A stretch of 64,000 bases of DNA, from NCBI RefSeq assembly GCF_003054055.1, contig NZ_QBKI01000005.1:248001-312000 (forward strand), in the 5' to 3' direction. This document shows positions 7,794 to 18,200 of this stretch, piece by piece. The notes beneath the pieces are model-generated. The model had not been told where the DNA came from, did not search any database, and saw nothing but the letters and a program-made list of their open reading frames with translations. The stretch comes from Pontibacter mucosus (lineage in GTDB: Bacteria; Bacteroidota; Bacteroidia; Cytophagales; Hymenobacteraceae). The position numbers were made by a program, and so were the translations under genes. The first letter of the stretch is position 1; every line of letters begins with the position of its first letter.

Positions 7794-10244
7794 ATGAAAA
7801 TCCTGAAATTCGGAGGTACCTCAGTCGGCTCCGCGCAGTCGATCAGCACATTGGTGCAATTAGTCAAAGAGCAACAGCAGCAAAATGAAGCCGTGGCCGT
7901 GGTCTGCTCGGCCATGGGCGGAGTGACCAACACCCTCCTGCAGCTCGTGGCAGAAGCAGCGGATGGAAAAGAGTATGGGCCCGGGTTGAAAACGGTTGAG
8001 GACCGCCATTTTGGGCTGGTGAAGACCCTGTTGGAGGTGAAGCACCAGAACGTGGCTCTGCTGGGACTCCGGCTATACTTGAATGAGTTGGAAGAATTGC
8101 TGGCAGGGGTCAAGGCACTGGGGGAGGCCTCTCCCCGAACCAGCGACCGGGTAGTGGCCTATGGCGAGCTCTGCTCCAACTATACCATTGCGCATGTGCT
8201 CAGGCAGCATGGGATAAGCGCAGTGTTCGCCGATGCCCGCCAGCTTATCAGAACGGATAGCAACCATGGCAGCGCCACCGTAAACGAAGCGCAGACCAAC
8301 CAGCTTGTAAAAGATTTCTTCAGGCAGCACGCCGGCGCCGTTCCCGTGATCACGGGTTTTATTGCCTCCGACCAGCACGGCAACACCACCACTCTGGGCC
8401 GAGGAGGCTCCGACTATACGGCCGCCCTGGTGGGTGCCGCTGTGGGCGCAGACCAGGTGCAGATCTGGACAGACGTGGATGGCTTCATGACAGCAGACCC
8501 ACGGCTGGTAAAGAAGGCCTTTTCGCTCAAACAGCTGTCTTACAACGAGGCGATTGAGCTTTCATACTTTGGCGCCAAGGTCGTGCACCCGCCTACCATG
8601 CTGCCAGCCATTGCCAGAGGCATCCCGATCGTGGTCAAAAACACGTTCAACCCTGCATTTGCCGGGACAGTCATTGGTCCCAAAACCTCTGTGAACGGCT
8701 CCCTGGTGAAAGGTATTACCTCTATTCCTGCAGTTAGCATGCTCACCGTACAAGGTGGCGGTATGGTCGGGTACAAGGGCTTTAGCGGCCGCCTGTTCAG
8801 TGCCCTGGCTCAGGCAGGCGTAAACGTGATCCTCATCACACAGGCCAGCTCTGAGCACAGCATTACCCTTGCTGTGTCGCCGGCGGAGGCCCGGGCTGCC
8901 AGTGCCGCCATTGAGGCAGCGTTTGGGTATGAGCTGCTGTCCGGCAGGCTCTCCACGCCAACAGTGGAGGAAGGGTACAGCGTGATGGCCGTGGTCGGGG
9001 AAAATATGAAGCAGGCCATCGGGCTGTCGGGCAAGCTCTTCAGCGCCCTGGGGCGCAGCGGTGTGAACATCAATGCTATCGCGCAGGGTTCCTCTGAGCT
9101 TAACATCTCTGTGGTGGTGAGCAGCGACGATCTGTCCAAGGCAATAAACTCTGTGCACGACGCGCTTTTTCTGTCGCCCGTGAAGACGCTGAACGTATAC
9201 TGCTGCGGCACCGGCAACATCGGCGCCACCCTGCTCCGGCAGCTGGAGCAGCACCAGGGGCACCTGCAGGCCAGCCGGCACCTGAGAATCAACCTGGCAG
9301 GGGTGTGCAACAGCCGGCAGATGCTCTGGAACCGTGACGGCATCAGCCTTAAAAACTGGCAAGACGAGCTCGTGGTAAATGGAGAGCAGGCCAACCTGGA
9401 GCACTTCATGGAGCAGGCCGTGTCGCTCAACCTGCCCAACTCCGTTTTTATAGACAACACCGGCAGTGCCGACGTGGCCAGTAGCTACAGGCAATTGTTT
9501 GAGCAGAGTTTCTCGGTTGTGACCTGCAACAAGATCCGCAACTGCGGCACCTTCTCCGACTACTACAAGGACAAGCAGGTGGTACGCAAGTATGGCGTGG
9601 ACTACTTCTTTGAAACCAACGTGGGGGCTGGCCTGCCGGTCATTAAGACACTCCACGACCTGCTTATCAGCGGAGACCAGGTACTGAAGATCGAGGCCAT
9701 TCTCTCCGGCACTATCTCCTATATCTTCAACGAGTACAAAGGCGACAAAACCTTTGCAGCAGTCGTACGGGAGGCACAGCAGAAAGGCTTTACCGAACCC
9801 GACCCACGGGATGATCTCAGCGGGCTGGACTTCGCCCGGAAAATGCTCATCCTGGCCCGGGAGACAGGCCTGCCAATGGAGCTGCAGGAGGTGCAGATAC
9901 AGCCTATCCTGCCGGAAAACTGTGTTGCTGCTCCTACAGTGGAGGGCTTTTACCAGGAGCTGGAGAAATCTGAGCCTTACTTTGCCAGATTGAAGGAAGA
10001 AGCGGCAGCCTCAGGAAAGGTGCTGCGCTACATCGGCTCGCTGGAGGAAGGAAAGGTAAGGATAGCGCTGGTCATGGCCGGTCCGGAACACCCTTTCTTT
10101 GGCCTTTCGGGCAGCGACAACATCATCTCCTTTACCACTGAGCGCTACCAGCTCAACCCGATGGTGATCAAAGGACCCGGCGCCGGCGCCGAGGTAACGG
10201 CCGCCGGGGTATTGGCAGACTTGGTACGGGTAGCAGCGTATTAA
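7794..10244 (+). CDS. thrA: Bifunctional aspartokinase / homoserine dehydrogenase
   Basis: An 816-residue fusion catalysing the first and third steps of threonine/methionine synthesis from aspartate: aspartate phosphorylation and reduction of aspartate semialdehyde to homoserine. Residues 1 to about 290 are the kinase (KFGGTSVGSA at the start, TLGRGGSDYTAAL near 205). Residues about 305-460 carry two ACT-type allosteric repeats (VNVILITQASSEHSITLAV and VNINAIAQGSSELNISVVV). The rest is homoserine dehydrogenase with a Rossmann start (VYCCGTGNIGATLL), the block FETNVGAGLPVI and a substrate-site segment (EPDPRDDLSGLDFARKMLIL). It is first in thrA-thrB-thrC and lies behind a Thr/Ile attenuator. 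Confidence 0.97.
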   Translation: MKILKFGGTSVGSAQSISTLVQLVKEQQQQNEAVAVVCSAMGGVTNTLLQLVAEAADGKEYGPGLKTVEDRHFGLVKTLLEVKHQNVALLGLRLYLNELEELLAGVKALGEASPRTSDRVVAYGELCSNYTIAHVLRQHGISAVFADARQLIRTDSNHGSATVNEAQTNQLVKDFFRQHAGAVPVITGFIASDQHGNTTTLGRGGSDYTAALVGAAVGADQVQIWTDVDGFMTADPRLVKKAFSLKQLSYNEAIELSYFGAKVVHPPTMLPAIARGIPIVVKNTFNPAFAGTVIGPKTSVNGSLVKGITSIPAVSMLTVQGGGMVGYKGFSGRLFSALAQAGVNVILITQASSEHSITLAVSPAEARAASAAIEAAFGYELLSGRLSTPTVEEGYSVMAVVGENMKQAIGLSGKLFSALGRSGVNINAIAQGSSELNISVVVSSDDLSKAINSVHDALFLSPVKTLNVYCCGTGNIGATLLRQLEQHQGHLQASRHLRINLAGVCNSRQMLWNRDGISLKNWQDELVVNGEQANLEHFMEQAVSLNLPNSVFIDNTGSADVASSYRQLFEQSFSVVTCNKIRNCGTFSDYYKDKQVVRKYGVDYFFETNVGAGLPVIKTLHDLLISGDQVLKIEAILSGTISYIFNEYKGDKTFAAVVREAQQKGFTEPDPRDDLSGLDFARKMLILARETGLPMELQEVQIQPILPENCVAAPTVEGFYQELEKSEPYFARLKEEAAASGKVLRYIGSLEEGKVRIALVMAGPEHPFFGLSGSDNIISFTTERYQLNPMVIKGPGAGAEVTAAGVLADLVRVAAY

Positions 10245-10262
10245 CTTTAAAAAGAAGAACAC

Positions 10263-11216
10263 GTGAAATCAATAAGAGTATTTGCCCCGGCCACTGTCGC
10301 CAACCTGAGCTGCGGCTATGATGTGCTGGGCCTTGCCGTGCATGCGCCTGGCGATGAAGTGATCATGCACCTCAACGACAGCGGACAGGTGACGCTGGAC
10401 GTGCTGGGGGGTGACGAAGGACGCTTGCCCCGCGATCCCGAGAAGAATACGGTGAGCGCCGTGGTCATCAGCTACCTCCGGCACTTAGGGATAACGCAGG
10501 GGGTGAGCATCGAGCTCTACAAGCAGATGCCCTTTGGCAGCGGCCTGGGCTCAAGCTCTGCCAGTGCCGTGGCTGGGCTGGTGGCGATAAATGAGCTGAT
10601 GGGCCAGCCGCTGACGAGGGAAGAGTTGCTGCCTTTTGCTATGGAGGGGGAGCGGCTGGCCTGTGGCAACGCCCACGCCGATAACGTAGCCCCTGCCCTG
10701 CTGGGCGGCCTGGTGCTGGTGCGCAGTTACCAACCGCTGGATGTGGTCCGGCTGCCGGTACCGCCTGACCTGGCCTGTGCCCTGGTATACCCGCATGTGG
10801 AAATCCCGACACGGGAGGCGCGGCAGATTCTCAAGGCGCACATACCGCTTCGGGATGCCGTGACGCAATGGGGTAACGTGGCCGGCCTGGTGGCAGGCTT
10901 CTGTACCAACGACCTGGGCCTGATCAGCCGGAGCATGCAGGACGTGGTGATAGAACCTATGCGCGCCATGCTCATCCCCTGCTTCGATGAACTACGGCAG
11001 CTCGCGCTGGAGCAACAGGCGCTCGGGTTCGGTATATCCGGCTCCGGCCCCTCTGTGTTTGCGCTCTGCAGCAGCCCCTCTGTTGCCCAAAACGTAACAG
11101 CCGCCTTAGAGGCAAAGCTCTCCGAGGCGGGCATTGGCAGCACTGCCTATGTCTCGGTGATCAACCTGCAGGGTCCGGTAATAGAAAATGTTCAACCCGT
11201 TTTAGCCAAAGCATAA
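10263..11216 (+). CDS. thrB: Homoserine kinase
   Basis: A 317-residue GHMP-family kinase that phosphorylates homoserine to O-phosphohomoserine. It shows the N-terminal block RVFAPATVANLSCGYDVLG, the ATP-binding GHMP motif PFGSGLGSSSASAVAG (about residues 91-106) and the C-terminal glycine-rich motif GFGISGSGPSVFAL. The start is 18 bp after thrA. Its stop shares one base with the thrC start (TAATG), which implies translational coupling. Confidence 0.96.
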   Translation: MKSIRVFAPATVANLSCGYDVLGLAVHAPGDEVIMHLNDSGQVTLDVLGGDEGRLPRDPEKNTVSAVVISYLRHLGITQGVSIELYKQMPFGSGLGSSSASAVAGLVAINELMGQPLTREELLPFAMEGERLACGNAHADNVAPALLGGLVLVRSYQPLDVVRLPVPPDLACALVYPHVEIPTREARQILKAHIPLRDAVTQWGNVAGLVAGFCTNDLGLISRSMQDVVIEPMRAMLIPCFDELRQLALEQQALGFGISGSGPSVFALCSSPSVAQNVTAALEAKLSEAGIGSTAYVSVINLQGPVIENVQPVLAKA

Positions 11217-12517
11217 TGTTATATAGCAGCACTAGCCGACAAACCACACACGTACCTCTGGAGAAGGCGGTATTAAAGGGGCTGGCCGAGGACGGAGGCC
11301 TTTACATGCCTGCGTCTATACCGGTGCTCCCGCCCGCTTTTTTGGAAAACCTGCACCAGTTGTCCCTGCAGGAAATAGCCTATACCGTCGCCTCCGCATT
11401 TCTGCAGGAAGATGTTCCGGCTCAGGTTCTAAAATCTTTGGTGGAGGAAGTCCTGAACTTCGAGATCCCGCTGGTCAGGGTGGAAAAGGACATCTACAGC
11501 CTGGAGCTTTTCCACGGCCCGACCATGGCGTTCAAGGATGTGGGCGCCCGTTTCATGTCGCGGCTGATGGCCTACTTCACCCGGGGTAAAAACGAAGCGT
11601 TGAAGGTGATCGTGGCTACCTCCGGTGATACGGGCAGCGCCGTGGCAGCCGGGTTCCACCAAGTGCCAGGTATACAGGTATACATCCTTTACCCCAAAGG
11701 AAAGGTAAGCCCGTTGCAGCAAATGCAGCTCACTACCTGGGGCGACAATATCACAGCCATAGAGGTAGAGGGCACCTTTGACGATTGCCAACAACTGGCC
11801 AAGCAGGCACTGGCCGACCAGGAGCTCAGCCGGCGGCACCTGCTCACCTCCGCCAACAGCATCAACATTGCCCGGCTCATTCCGCAGTCGTTCTATTACT
11901 TTTACGCCTATGGCCAGCTGCAGCGGCAAGGCAAACCTGTTGTATTCAGCGTGCCCAGCGGCAATTTCGGCAACCTGACCGGTGGCTTACTGGCCGCCGC
12001 CATGGGCTTACCGGTACACCGTTTCATCGCCGCCACCAATGCCAACGATGTCGTGCCGCAGTACCTCGAGACCGGGGTTTACACACCCAGACCATCCATG
12101 CAGACCATCAGCAATGCCATGGACGTAGGCAGTCCCAGCAACTACGCCCGCATGGAAGCCCTATTTAGTGGGGAGCTGGAGCAGTTCCGCCGTTGCATTG
12201 CTGGCTATACTTTCACCGATGAGGAAACCCGAAAAACCATACAGGAGGTGTACCAACGGAACGGCTACCTCCTGGACCCGCACGGAGCAGTAGCCTACAG
12301 CGGAGCCCGGAAATTCCTGTCCCAAACCAAGGAACCAGCCGTTGCCGTCTTTCTGGAAACAGCGCACCCGGCCAAATTCAGGGAAGTTATGGAAGAAACG
12401 TTGGGAGAGGCCATTGCCATACCTGCCAGGCTGCAGCGCTTTGCGGAAAAGCAGGAGCACATCGTGCCGATGCAGAACAGCTTTGAGGAGTTGAAGAGTA
12501 TACTATCGAAAGCATAA
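11216..12517 (+). CDS. thrC: Threonine synthase
   Basis: A 433-residue PLP enzyme converting O-phosphohomoserine to threonine. Key blocks are the N-terminal EKAVLKGLAEDGGLYMP, the PLP-lysine motif FHGPTMAFKDVGARF, the phosphate-binding ATSGDTGSAVAAGF and the cofactor-ring motif PSGNFGNLTGGLLA. The length fits the long bacterial/yeast-type enzymes. It overlaps the thrB stop by one base and ends the operon. Confidence 0.96.
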   Translation: MLYSSTSRQTTHVPLEKAVLKGLAEDGGLYMPASIPVLPPAFLENLHQLSLQEIAYTVASAFLQEDVPAQVLKSLVEEVLNFEIPLVRVEKDIYSLELFHGPTMAFKDVGARFMSRLMAYFTRGKNEALKVIVATSGDTGSAVAAGFHQVPGIQVYILYPKGKVSPLQQMQLTTWGDNITAIEVEGTFDDCQQLAKQALADQELSRRHLLTSANSINIARLIPQSFYYFYAYGQLQRQGKPVVFSVPSGNFGNLTGGLLAAAMGLPVHRFIAATNANDVVPQYLETGVYTPRPSMQTISNAMDVGSPSNYARMEALFSGELEQFRRCIAGYTFTDEETRKTIQEVYQRNGYLLDPHGAVAYSGARKFLSQTKEPAVAVFLETAHPAKFREVMEETLGEAIAIPARLQRFAEKQEHIVPMQNSFEELKSILSKA

Positions 12518-12610
12518 AGGAAAAGGATATACGCTGGCCACCGCATGAGTAAAGATGAACCGTCTCTGGCACCTAAACTTGGGGAGGACACATCTTTGAC
12601 TTAAATATCC

Positions 12611-12643
12611 AGAAGGTAGCGGGTACTCCGGCCGCTACCTTTC
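12611..12643 (+). terminator. Possible thr operon terminator
   Basis: A ten-bp stem AAGGTAGCGG / CCGCTACCTT with a nine-base loop, followed only by TTTCTG. It lies 95 bp after thrC. The short U tract makes it a weak intrinsic terminator at best. The gap to 12772 contains no convincing gene; a 34-codon frame from 12670 is unrecognised. Confidence 0.45.
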
Positions 12644-12772
12644 TGAAAAAACGCTCCCAGTTCCAGAAGATGCTGCAAATCCCTTGTGGTAGTGACTTTG
12701 AGGCTTTGGTAAGAGCCAATTTTACAGTCTCACCTGCGGAACAATTTTCATCTGCTGAAGAGAGCAGACAAT

Positions 12773-12806
12773 AAAAAAAGAACCATCCCAGCGAGTGGGA
12801 TGGTTC
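12773..12806 (-). terminator. Terminator of the first susCD operon
   Basis: Stem GAACCATCCCA / TGGGATGGTTC (11 bp, loop GCGAG). On the minus strand it is followed by a run of seven T. It lies just after the EEP-phosphatase gene, the last gene of the leftward susC-susD operon. Confidence 0.9.
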
Positions 12807-12837
12807 AGGCTAATTCTTACTGCCATTTCACACAGGG

Positions 12838-13674
12838 TTACCAGGTGATGATTACATCTGCAATCACCGGCAGGTGATCCTGGTCATTCAGCCCGGTGCG
12901 GGGTACGGACACATTCATTATCTTGATATTTTTGCTGGTAATGATATTGTCAATGTTCTTGTCCGCACCGCCTGCCCTGCCATCCAGCTTAAGGGATCCG
13001 GCTGCGGTACCAAACCATCCTTGATAACCTCCGTTGGCCATGTTGAACCCTGCCTCCCGGAAGAGCAGCTGCTCGGCATCAGTGGCGTTCATATCTCCCA
13101 TGCAGATCAGGTACTCGTACTTCTTCATTTCCGCTATGAAGGCATCCAGAGCAGGTTTATGCCACTCCTTCTGCCAAGGAATGTGGGTGGACATCACCGT
13201 CACTGTCTTACCCCCAATCTTCAAGTCACCGATTAAGGCATAATACTCGCCTGCCCAATACTTTTGCCGCAGGTTCGTCAACTTATAGTTGGTGGCAATT
13301 CCGTTGTAAATCCATTTATGCTCATCACCGAAGTAAACGTTGTTATAGAAGGGCTTCAACAATTCTTCCTCAGCATGAAGCACGCCGTCTGCATCGAAAT
13401 ACCTGTTCCACTCCTGCACGCCAAGAATGTCAAGGCTCTGCTCGCTTATCCACTCTCTCCAGTTGATCATCTCCAGGCGGGCGTAACGCTGCTTGCCCTC
13501 TTTCCCATACACGGCCTCGCCCCGAACTTCAAGCCCTCCCGCCACTCCCTGATTAAAATGGCCGACATTGTAGGTGGCCACCCTTAACTTCAGGGGGTGC
13601 TTATCTGCCGACTGCGCCGCCAGGTGAAGGGAGAAAAAGAAAACGGCTATAAAACAAATCAGTCTCTGTCTCAT
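12838..13674 (-). CDS. Secreted endonuclease/exonuclease/phosphatase-family enzyme
   Basis: A 278-residue metal-dependent phosphoesterase of the EEP (DNase I/sphingomyelinase/inositol-phosphatase) superfamily, with a signal peptide ending near LHLAAQS. Catalytic elements are visible: RVATYNVGHF (Asn), ILGVQEW (metal-binding Glu), MSTHIPW (His), CMGDMNA (Asp/Asn) and NDQDHLPV (Asp-His pair). Substrates in this superfamily range from DNA to phosphoinositides and sphingomyelin. Linkage to susC-susD (31 bp after susD) suggests a periplasmic or surface enzyme acting on a phosphodiester in the imported material. It is the last gene of its operon. Confidence 0.9.
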   Translation of the reverse strand: MRQRLICFIAVFFFSLHLAAQSADKHPLKLRVATYNVGHFNQGVAGGLEVRGEAVYGKEGKQRYARLEMINWREWISEQSLDILGVQEWNRYFDADGVLHAEEELLKPFYNNVYFGDEHKWIYNGIATNYKLTNLRQKYWAGEYYALIGDLKIGGKTVTVMSTHIPWQKEWHKPALDAFIAEMKKYEYLICMGDMNATDAEQLLFREAGFNMANGGYQGWFGTAAGSLKLDGRAGGADKNIDNIITSKNIKIMNVSVPRTGLNDQDHLPVIADVIITW

Positions 13675-13705
13675 CTTAAGTCAATAAAGAAATAAAAGAA
13701 CCTGC

Positions 13706-15208
13706 TTAATAACCAGGATTCTGGTCCTTGCCCTGATCAAGCGCTTTATTGTAGTTAAACTCTGAGTCTGGAATCTTCCACAGGTAATGGCGATCGGCAA
13801 TCTGCGTAAAGGAGCCGTCCTTTACATTGAAATACTGCCCCACCAGCTCCTTCTCCTTACCCAGGCGAAGGATGAAATCCCAGTGTTTGGCCTCGTTCAT
13901 CCGCTCGTAGGTCTCTTCTTTCACCAGCAGGTCTATAAACCTATCCAGGCTATTGTAGTCGGCCAGCTGATAGTCGACTTCCGCATTCGCCACGCTTGGG
14001 TTATAACCGTACCCTCGTCTGCGCAGCATATTGAGCGCCTCAATCGATTCACCCGTCGGTGCCCCCGCTACCCGCGCGCTCGCCTCCGCATAAGTGATGA
14101 GCACATCTGAATAGCGGATCAGCGGAATGGATACATTCGCACCGCTCCCGGATGCGTTGGGGTCCCAGTACTTTGTCAGCAAAGCCGTATACTCGCCGTA
14201 GGCATCCGCCCCAAAAACGTAAGGCCCTACATTAAGCCCATACCGGAGGTCATCCGTATCCCAGGTGGAGATTACATGGTTTCTTAAATCCGTATAATGG
14301 GTATAGTACCCAAACCCGTTCAGCATCCGTTTCCCTGGCTCGATCTGGTATTGAGGATGGGCTGTGTAGGATATATAATCCCAGGTCTTGCCGTCTGTAC
14401 GAGAGGTCTTCAGGTAGAATACCTCTTCTGGGGAAGTGACCAAATCGTAACCGAACACCTTGTCAAAATCCCTTACAGTTGATACACTGACCAGGGAGTA
14501 AGCATTGCTGGAGATTACTTCCTCCGAAAGTTGTTTGGCCAGGGCGTATTCTTTCGTGTACATATACACCTCCGCTAAAAGCGCCTTGGCCGCGTTTTTA
14601 CCGGGAGTGCCCACGAGACGGGGAACATCGGGGCAATTCTCGGATGCAAACTTTAAATCCTCGACGATAAAGGCATAGATCTCGTCCACGGAGCTCTTCG
14701 GCAGGTCCCAATCGGTCATGTTCTCTTCCGTTCTCAGTGGCACCGCACCCCAGTGGCGTACGAGGTTGAAATAGTTGAGAGCCCGCAAAAAACGTAACTC
14801 CGCCGTGTACGTCGCAATTTCTTCTGCCGACATCGCATTGGCAGCAGGCAGCTTGTCAAGGGCGGTGTTACAGTAGGAGATGGCCCGGTACAGGTATGTC
14901 CAGTTCGTTGCCAGACGGGTTTCATGGGTGGAGTTCACAATCCCATTGTAATGGTAACCGGTATACACCCCTTTGGGATAACAGTACTCGGTTTGGATTT
15001 CCAAAGTCGCAAACCAATTGGAGTTATAGGCCAACCGCATCATATCCAGCGGCGCCATCACAGCGGCGTTGGCCTCTTCTGCGGTGTTATAAAAGTTGTT
15101 GCTCGAAAGAGAGTAGGTGAAATCCTCCTCTTCCAGCACATCCTCGCAGGAAGTCATCATGAACCCTGCCGCGAACAAGGATAATAGTATGGCTATCTTG
15201 AATTTCAT
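13706..15208 (-). CDS. SusD/RagB-family surface glycan-binding lipoprotein (locus 1)
   Basis: A 500-residue outer-surface lipoprotein that hands ligand to its SusC partner. It has a lipobox ending FMMTSCEDV (Cys about 21), tetratricopeptide-like helices (FLRALNYFNLVRHWGAVPL), the family block LIRYSDVLITYAEASARV and the RagB/SusD C-terminal ending DQNPGY. It follows susC by 18 bp. The family binds oligosaccharides, glycopeptides or other large nutrients, so the ligand cannot be told from sequence. Confidence 0.95.
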   Translation of the reverse strand: MKFKIAILLSLFAAGFMMTSCEDVLEEEDFTYSLSSNNFYNTAEEANAAVMAPLDMMRLAYNSNWFATLEIQTEYCYPKGVYTGYHYNGIVNSTHETRLATNWTYLYRAISYCNTALDKLPAANAMSAEEIATYTAELRFLRALNYFNLVRHWGAVPLRTEENMTDWDLPKSSVDEIYAFIVEDLKFASENCPDVPRLVGTPGKNAAKALLAEVYMYTKEYALAKQLSEEVISSNAYSLVSVSTVRDFDKVFGYDLVTSPEEVFYLKTSRTDGKTWDYISYTAHPQYQIEPGKRMLNGFGYYTHYTDLRNHVISTWDTDDLRYGLNVGPYVFGADAYGEYTALLTKYWDPNASGSGANVSIPLIRYSDVLITYAEASARVAGAPTGESIEALNMLRRRGYGYNPSVANAEVDYQLADYNSLDRFIDLLVKEETYERMNEAKHWDFILRLGKEKELVGQYFNVKDGSFTQIADRHYLWKIPDSEFNYNKALDQGKDQNPGY

Positions 15209-15226
15209 ATCGTTTGTATCTTCAGA

Positions 15227-18200
15227 TTAGAATTGAACCTTGGCGCCAAATGTGACCATCTTGGTATTGGGATAGGTAAAGTGATCGATACCGCTGTTTA
15301 CATCCCCTCCCTTAGAGCTAACCTCCGGATCCACGCCCGTATATTTCGTGAGGGTCAGGTAGTTCTGCGCGCTCACGAATACATTCAGTCCCTTCACCCA
15401 CGACAGGCTGTTCTGTATCGGAATAAAATAGGCCAGGCTGATGTTTTTCAGGCGCAGGTAAGAGCCATCCTCCAGGTAACGGTCAGAGTATTTCTGCGGT
15501 CCTACCCTTTCAATCCTCGGGTAATTTGCATTGGAGTTGTCCTGTCCCTCTCTCCAGCTCTCGTGGTACACTTTCCGCTCCACGTTCATCCCCTGGCTAT
15601 AGCTGTAGTTTCGCATCTCACTCAGGTTGAAGACATCATTCCCATAGCTTCCCTGCAGGAACACATTCACTGCCCAGTTCTTGTAAGTCACGTCTGTGTT
15701 AAAGCCGTAGGTAAAATCAGGGTAAGGAGACCCTGCGATATAGCGGTCGTCTACATCGGTGTACTTCCCATCCCCGTTCAGGTCCTCGTAGGACAGCTGA
15801 CCGGTCTCATCCAGGCCAGCGTCCTTGTAAAGGTAGAAGGCACCCAGCGGCTCTCCTTCCCGGATAATCGTGATGGAGCCCGCGCCGAAGCTTGTATGCG
15901 TGGCCCCCAGAATGTCGTCTCCGTTGGCCAGCTCGACCACCTCATTTTTATTGCGTGAGATGTTAAGGGAGGACTTTACCTGCAGGTCCTGTTTCTCCAC
16001 CAGGCGACCGGCCACCGTCAGCTCAACCCCACGGTTGTTCATCCGCCCGATGTTACGCGTCGTCGAAGTGAATCCGGAAGAGGTTGGCAGAAAAACCGTG
16101 TTCAACAGATCGGTGGTGTTCTTCTGATAGTAGTCCGCCGTGATCTCGAGTCGCTGGTTAAAGAAGCCCAGGTCAAAACCAATATCCCATTGCGTCGTTG
16201 TCTCCCATTTCAAAGGTTCAGGATATGTTGTGCCGGGAGCGTAGTAGGTGTAGTTCCCGTTTCCAGTGGCCGTCTTCCCTGATCTGAGAAGGACCTGGGT
16301 CGAGTAGGGGTCGATTGCCGTCGAGCCCGTCTGCCCGAAGCTGGTACGCAGCTTCAGCTCGGATAAGGCCGCCGCATCTTTCAGGAATGGCTCCTCCGAC
16401 ACATTCCAGGCCAAGGCCCCCGAAGGGAAATATCCCCACCGTTGCCCCGGGGAGTACCTGCTGGAACCGTCGGCGCGTATGCTGGCCGTGGCGAGGTATT
16501 TCCCCTTATAAGAATAGTTAAGACGCCCCAGATACGACATCAAAGCCCATTTGGAATAACCTGTGTTGGGCGTGTTTACCGTACCGGCAGAGCCCAGCGC
16601 ATTGGTGAGGGGTACGTCCGAGAGGAAGGTGTTTCCGGAGGCCGCAATGGATTTGTTGACGGCCTGCTGGTATGTAAACCCTCCCAGAATATCAAAGTTG
16701 TGTGTATTACCGATGGCCAGCTTGTAGTTGGCTATATTCTCGTTCACGATGCTCATCGCGCGCTGGTGGTTGACAGAGGCACTGTTATTCTGGTAGATAT
16801 ACCTGGACGTGGTATAGCCATCATACCTTCCGTCAGAGGCCTGAAGCCCGAGGGTAGATTTGATGGACAAGCCCTCTAACGGCTTAAGGCTCACAGAAGC
16901 GTTGACATTACTCAAATTGGTAACGGTACGGTAGGAAGTCTCATTGGCTATCATGACCGGGTTCCTGATCTCGTGTGAAGACCACGAAAACCAGGAGCGC
17001 AAATCCTTGTAGTCCCCATTATCATCATAGGGGGTAAACAGGGGAGACGCTGAATAAAGGGCGCTGAACATGGACGAACCCCCATGCCCTCCCCCATTGG
17101 ACTGATTCATCCGGTCTATGGAAGAATACCCCATCTGCAGGGACACATCGACGAGCCTGTTTGGTGAGAAGTCCAGGGTAGACCGGACGTTGTACTTGTC
17201 AAAAGAACTGTTCTCAATCATCCCGTCCCTCAGGAGTGCGGAGGCACTGACAAAATACCGCATTCTTTCAGAGCCCCCTGAAAAAGTCAGGTTGTGATTA
17301 CTGATTGGGGCATCCTGTAGCATCAAATCCTGCCAGTCGGTCCCCTTGCCCATGCCGGCAATCTCCGTCTCACTAAAGGGAGCCTCTTCCAGGATCTTCG
17401 CGTTCACCAGGTATTCGTTGTAAAAGCGCGCCCACTCCTGCGCATCCATCAGCTCCAATTTCTTGATGGGGGACTGAAGCCCGTAGTCAAAGTTGTAGGA
17501 GATGTTAGCCTGGCCTTCTCTTCCTCTTTTTGTTGTTACCAAGATTACGCCGTTGGCGCCACGGGAACCATAAATAGCAGTAGCAGAGGCATCTTTAAGT
17601 ATCTCTATAGACTCAATATCATAGGAGTTTAGCGCATAGGAATCAAAAGGAATCCCGTCTACGATAAATAAGGGGGAGTTATTCCCAAGAATGGAGTTGA
17701 CCCCACGGATACGAATGGTATAGTCGCCATCGGGAGCGCCGGTGTTCTGGGAAATCTGCACCCCAGAGGCACGCCCCTGCAGGGCCATGATCGGATCAGG
17801 CACGGGAAAAGCGGTCAGTTCCTCTCCTTTTATACTGGCCACCGATCCTGTCAGGTCCCGCTTTTTCACGGTACCGTACCCCACAACCACGACCTCATCC
17901 AGTGCAGACACATTTTCGGCTAAGGTAATATCGATACGCCCCTGGTTCCCCACCACCACTTCCTTCGACAAATATCCTATGAAGGAGAACACAAGCGTAC
18001 TGTTTTCAGGTACGGTAAGCGTATACCTGCCCTCCAGGTCCGTTGTGGTACCAGTGGTGGTGCCTTTCACAATCACGGTAACCCCAGGTAGCGGCACACC
18101 CGCCTGATCGGTGACTCTCCCGCTGACAGGCGCTTGCTGGCCTGTCAAATTAAAAAGGTTGCCTTTCATGCGGTTGCCGCCGGAGGGTTCCTCCGCTTGC

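Noticed and set aside
8562..9656. 364-codon minus-strand ORF inside thrA
   Set aside because: Shadow frame of a well-supported aspartokinase/homoserine dehydrogenase.
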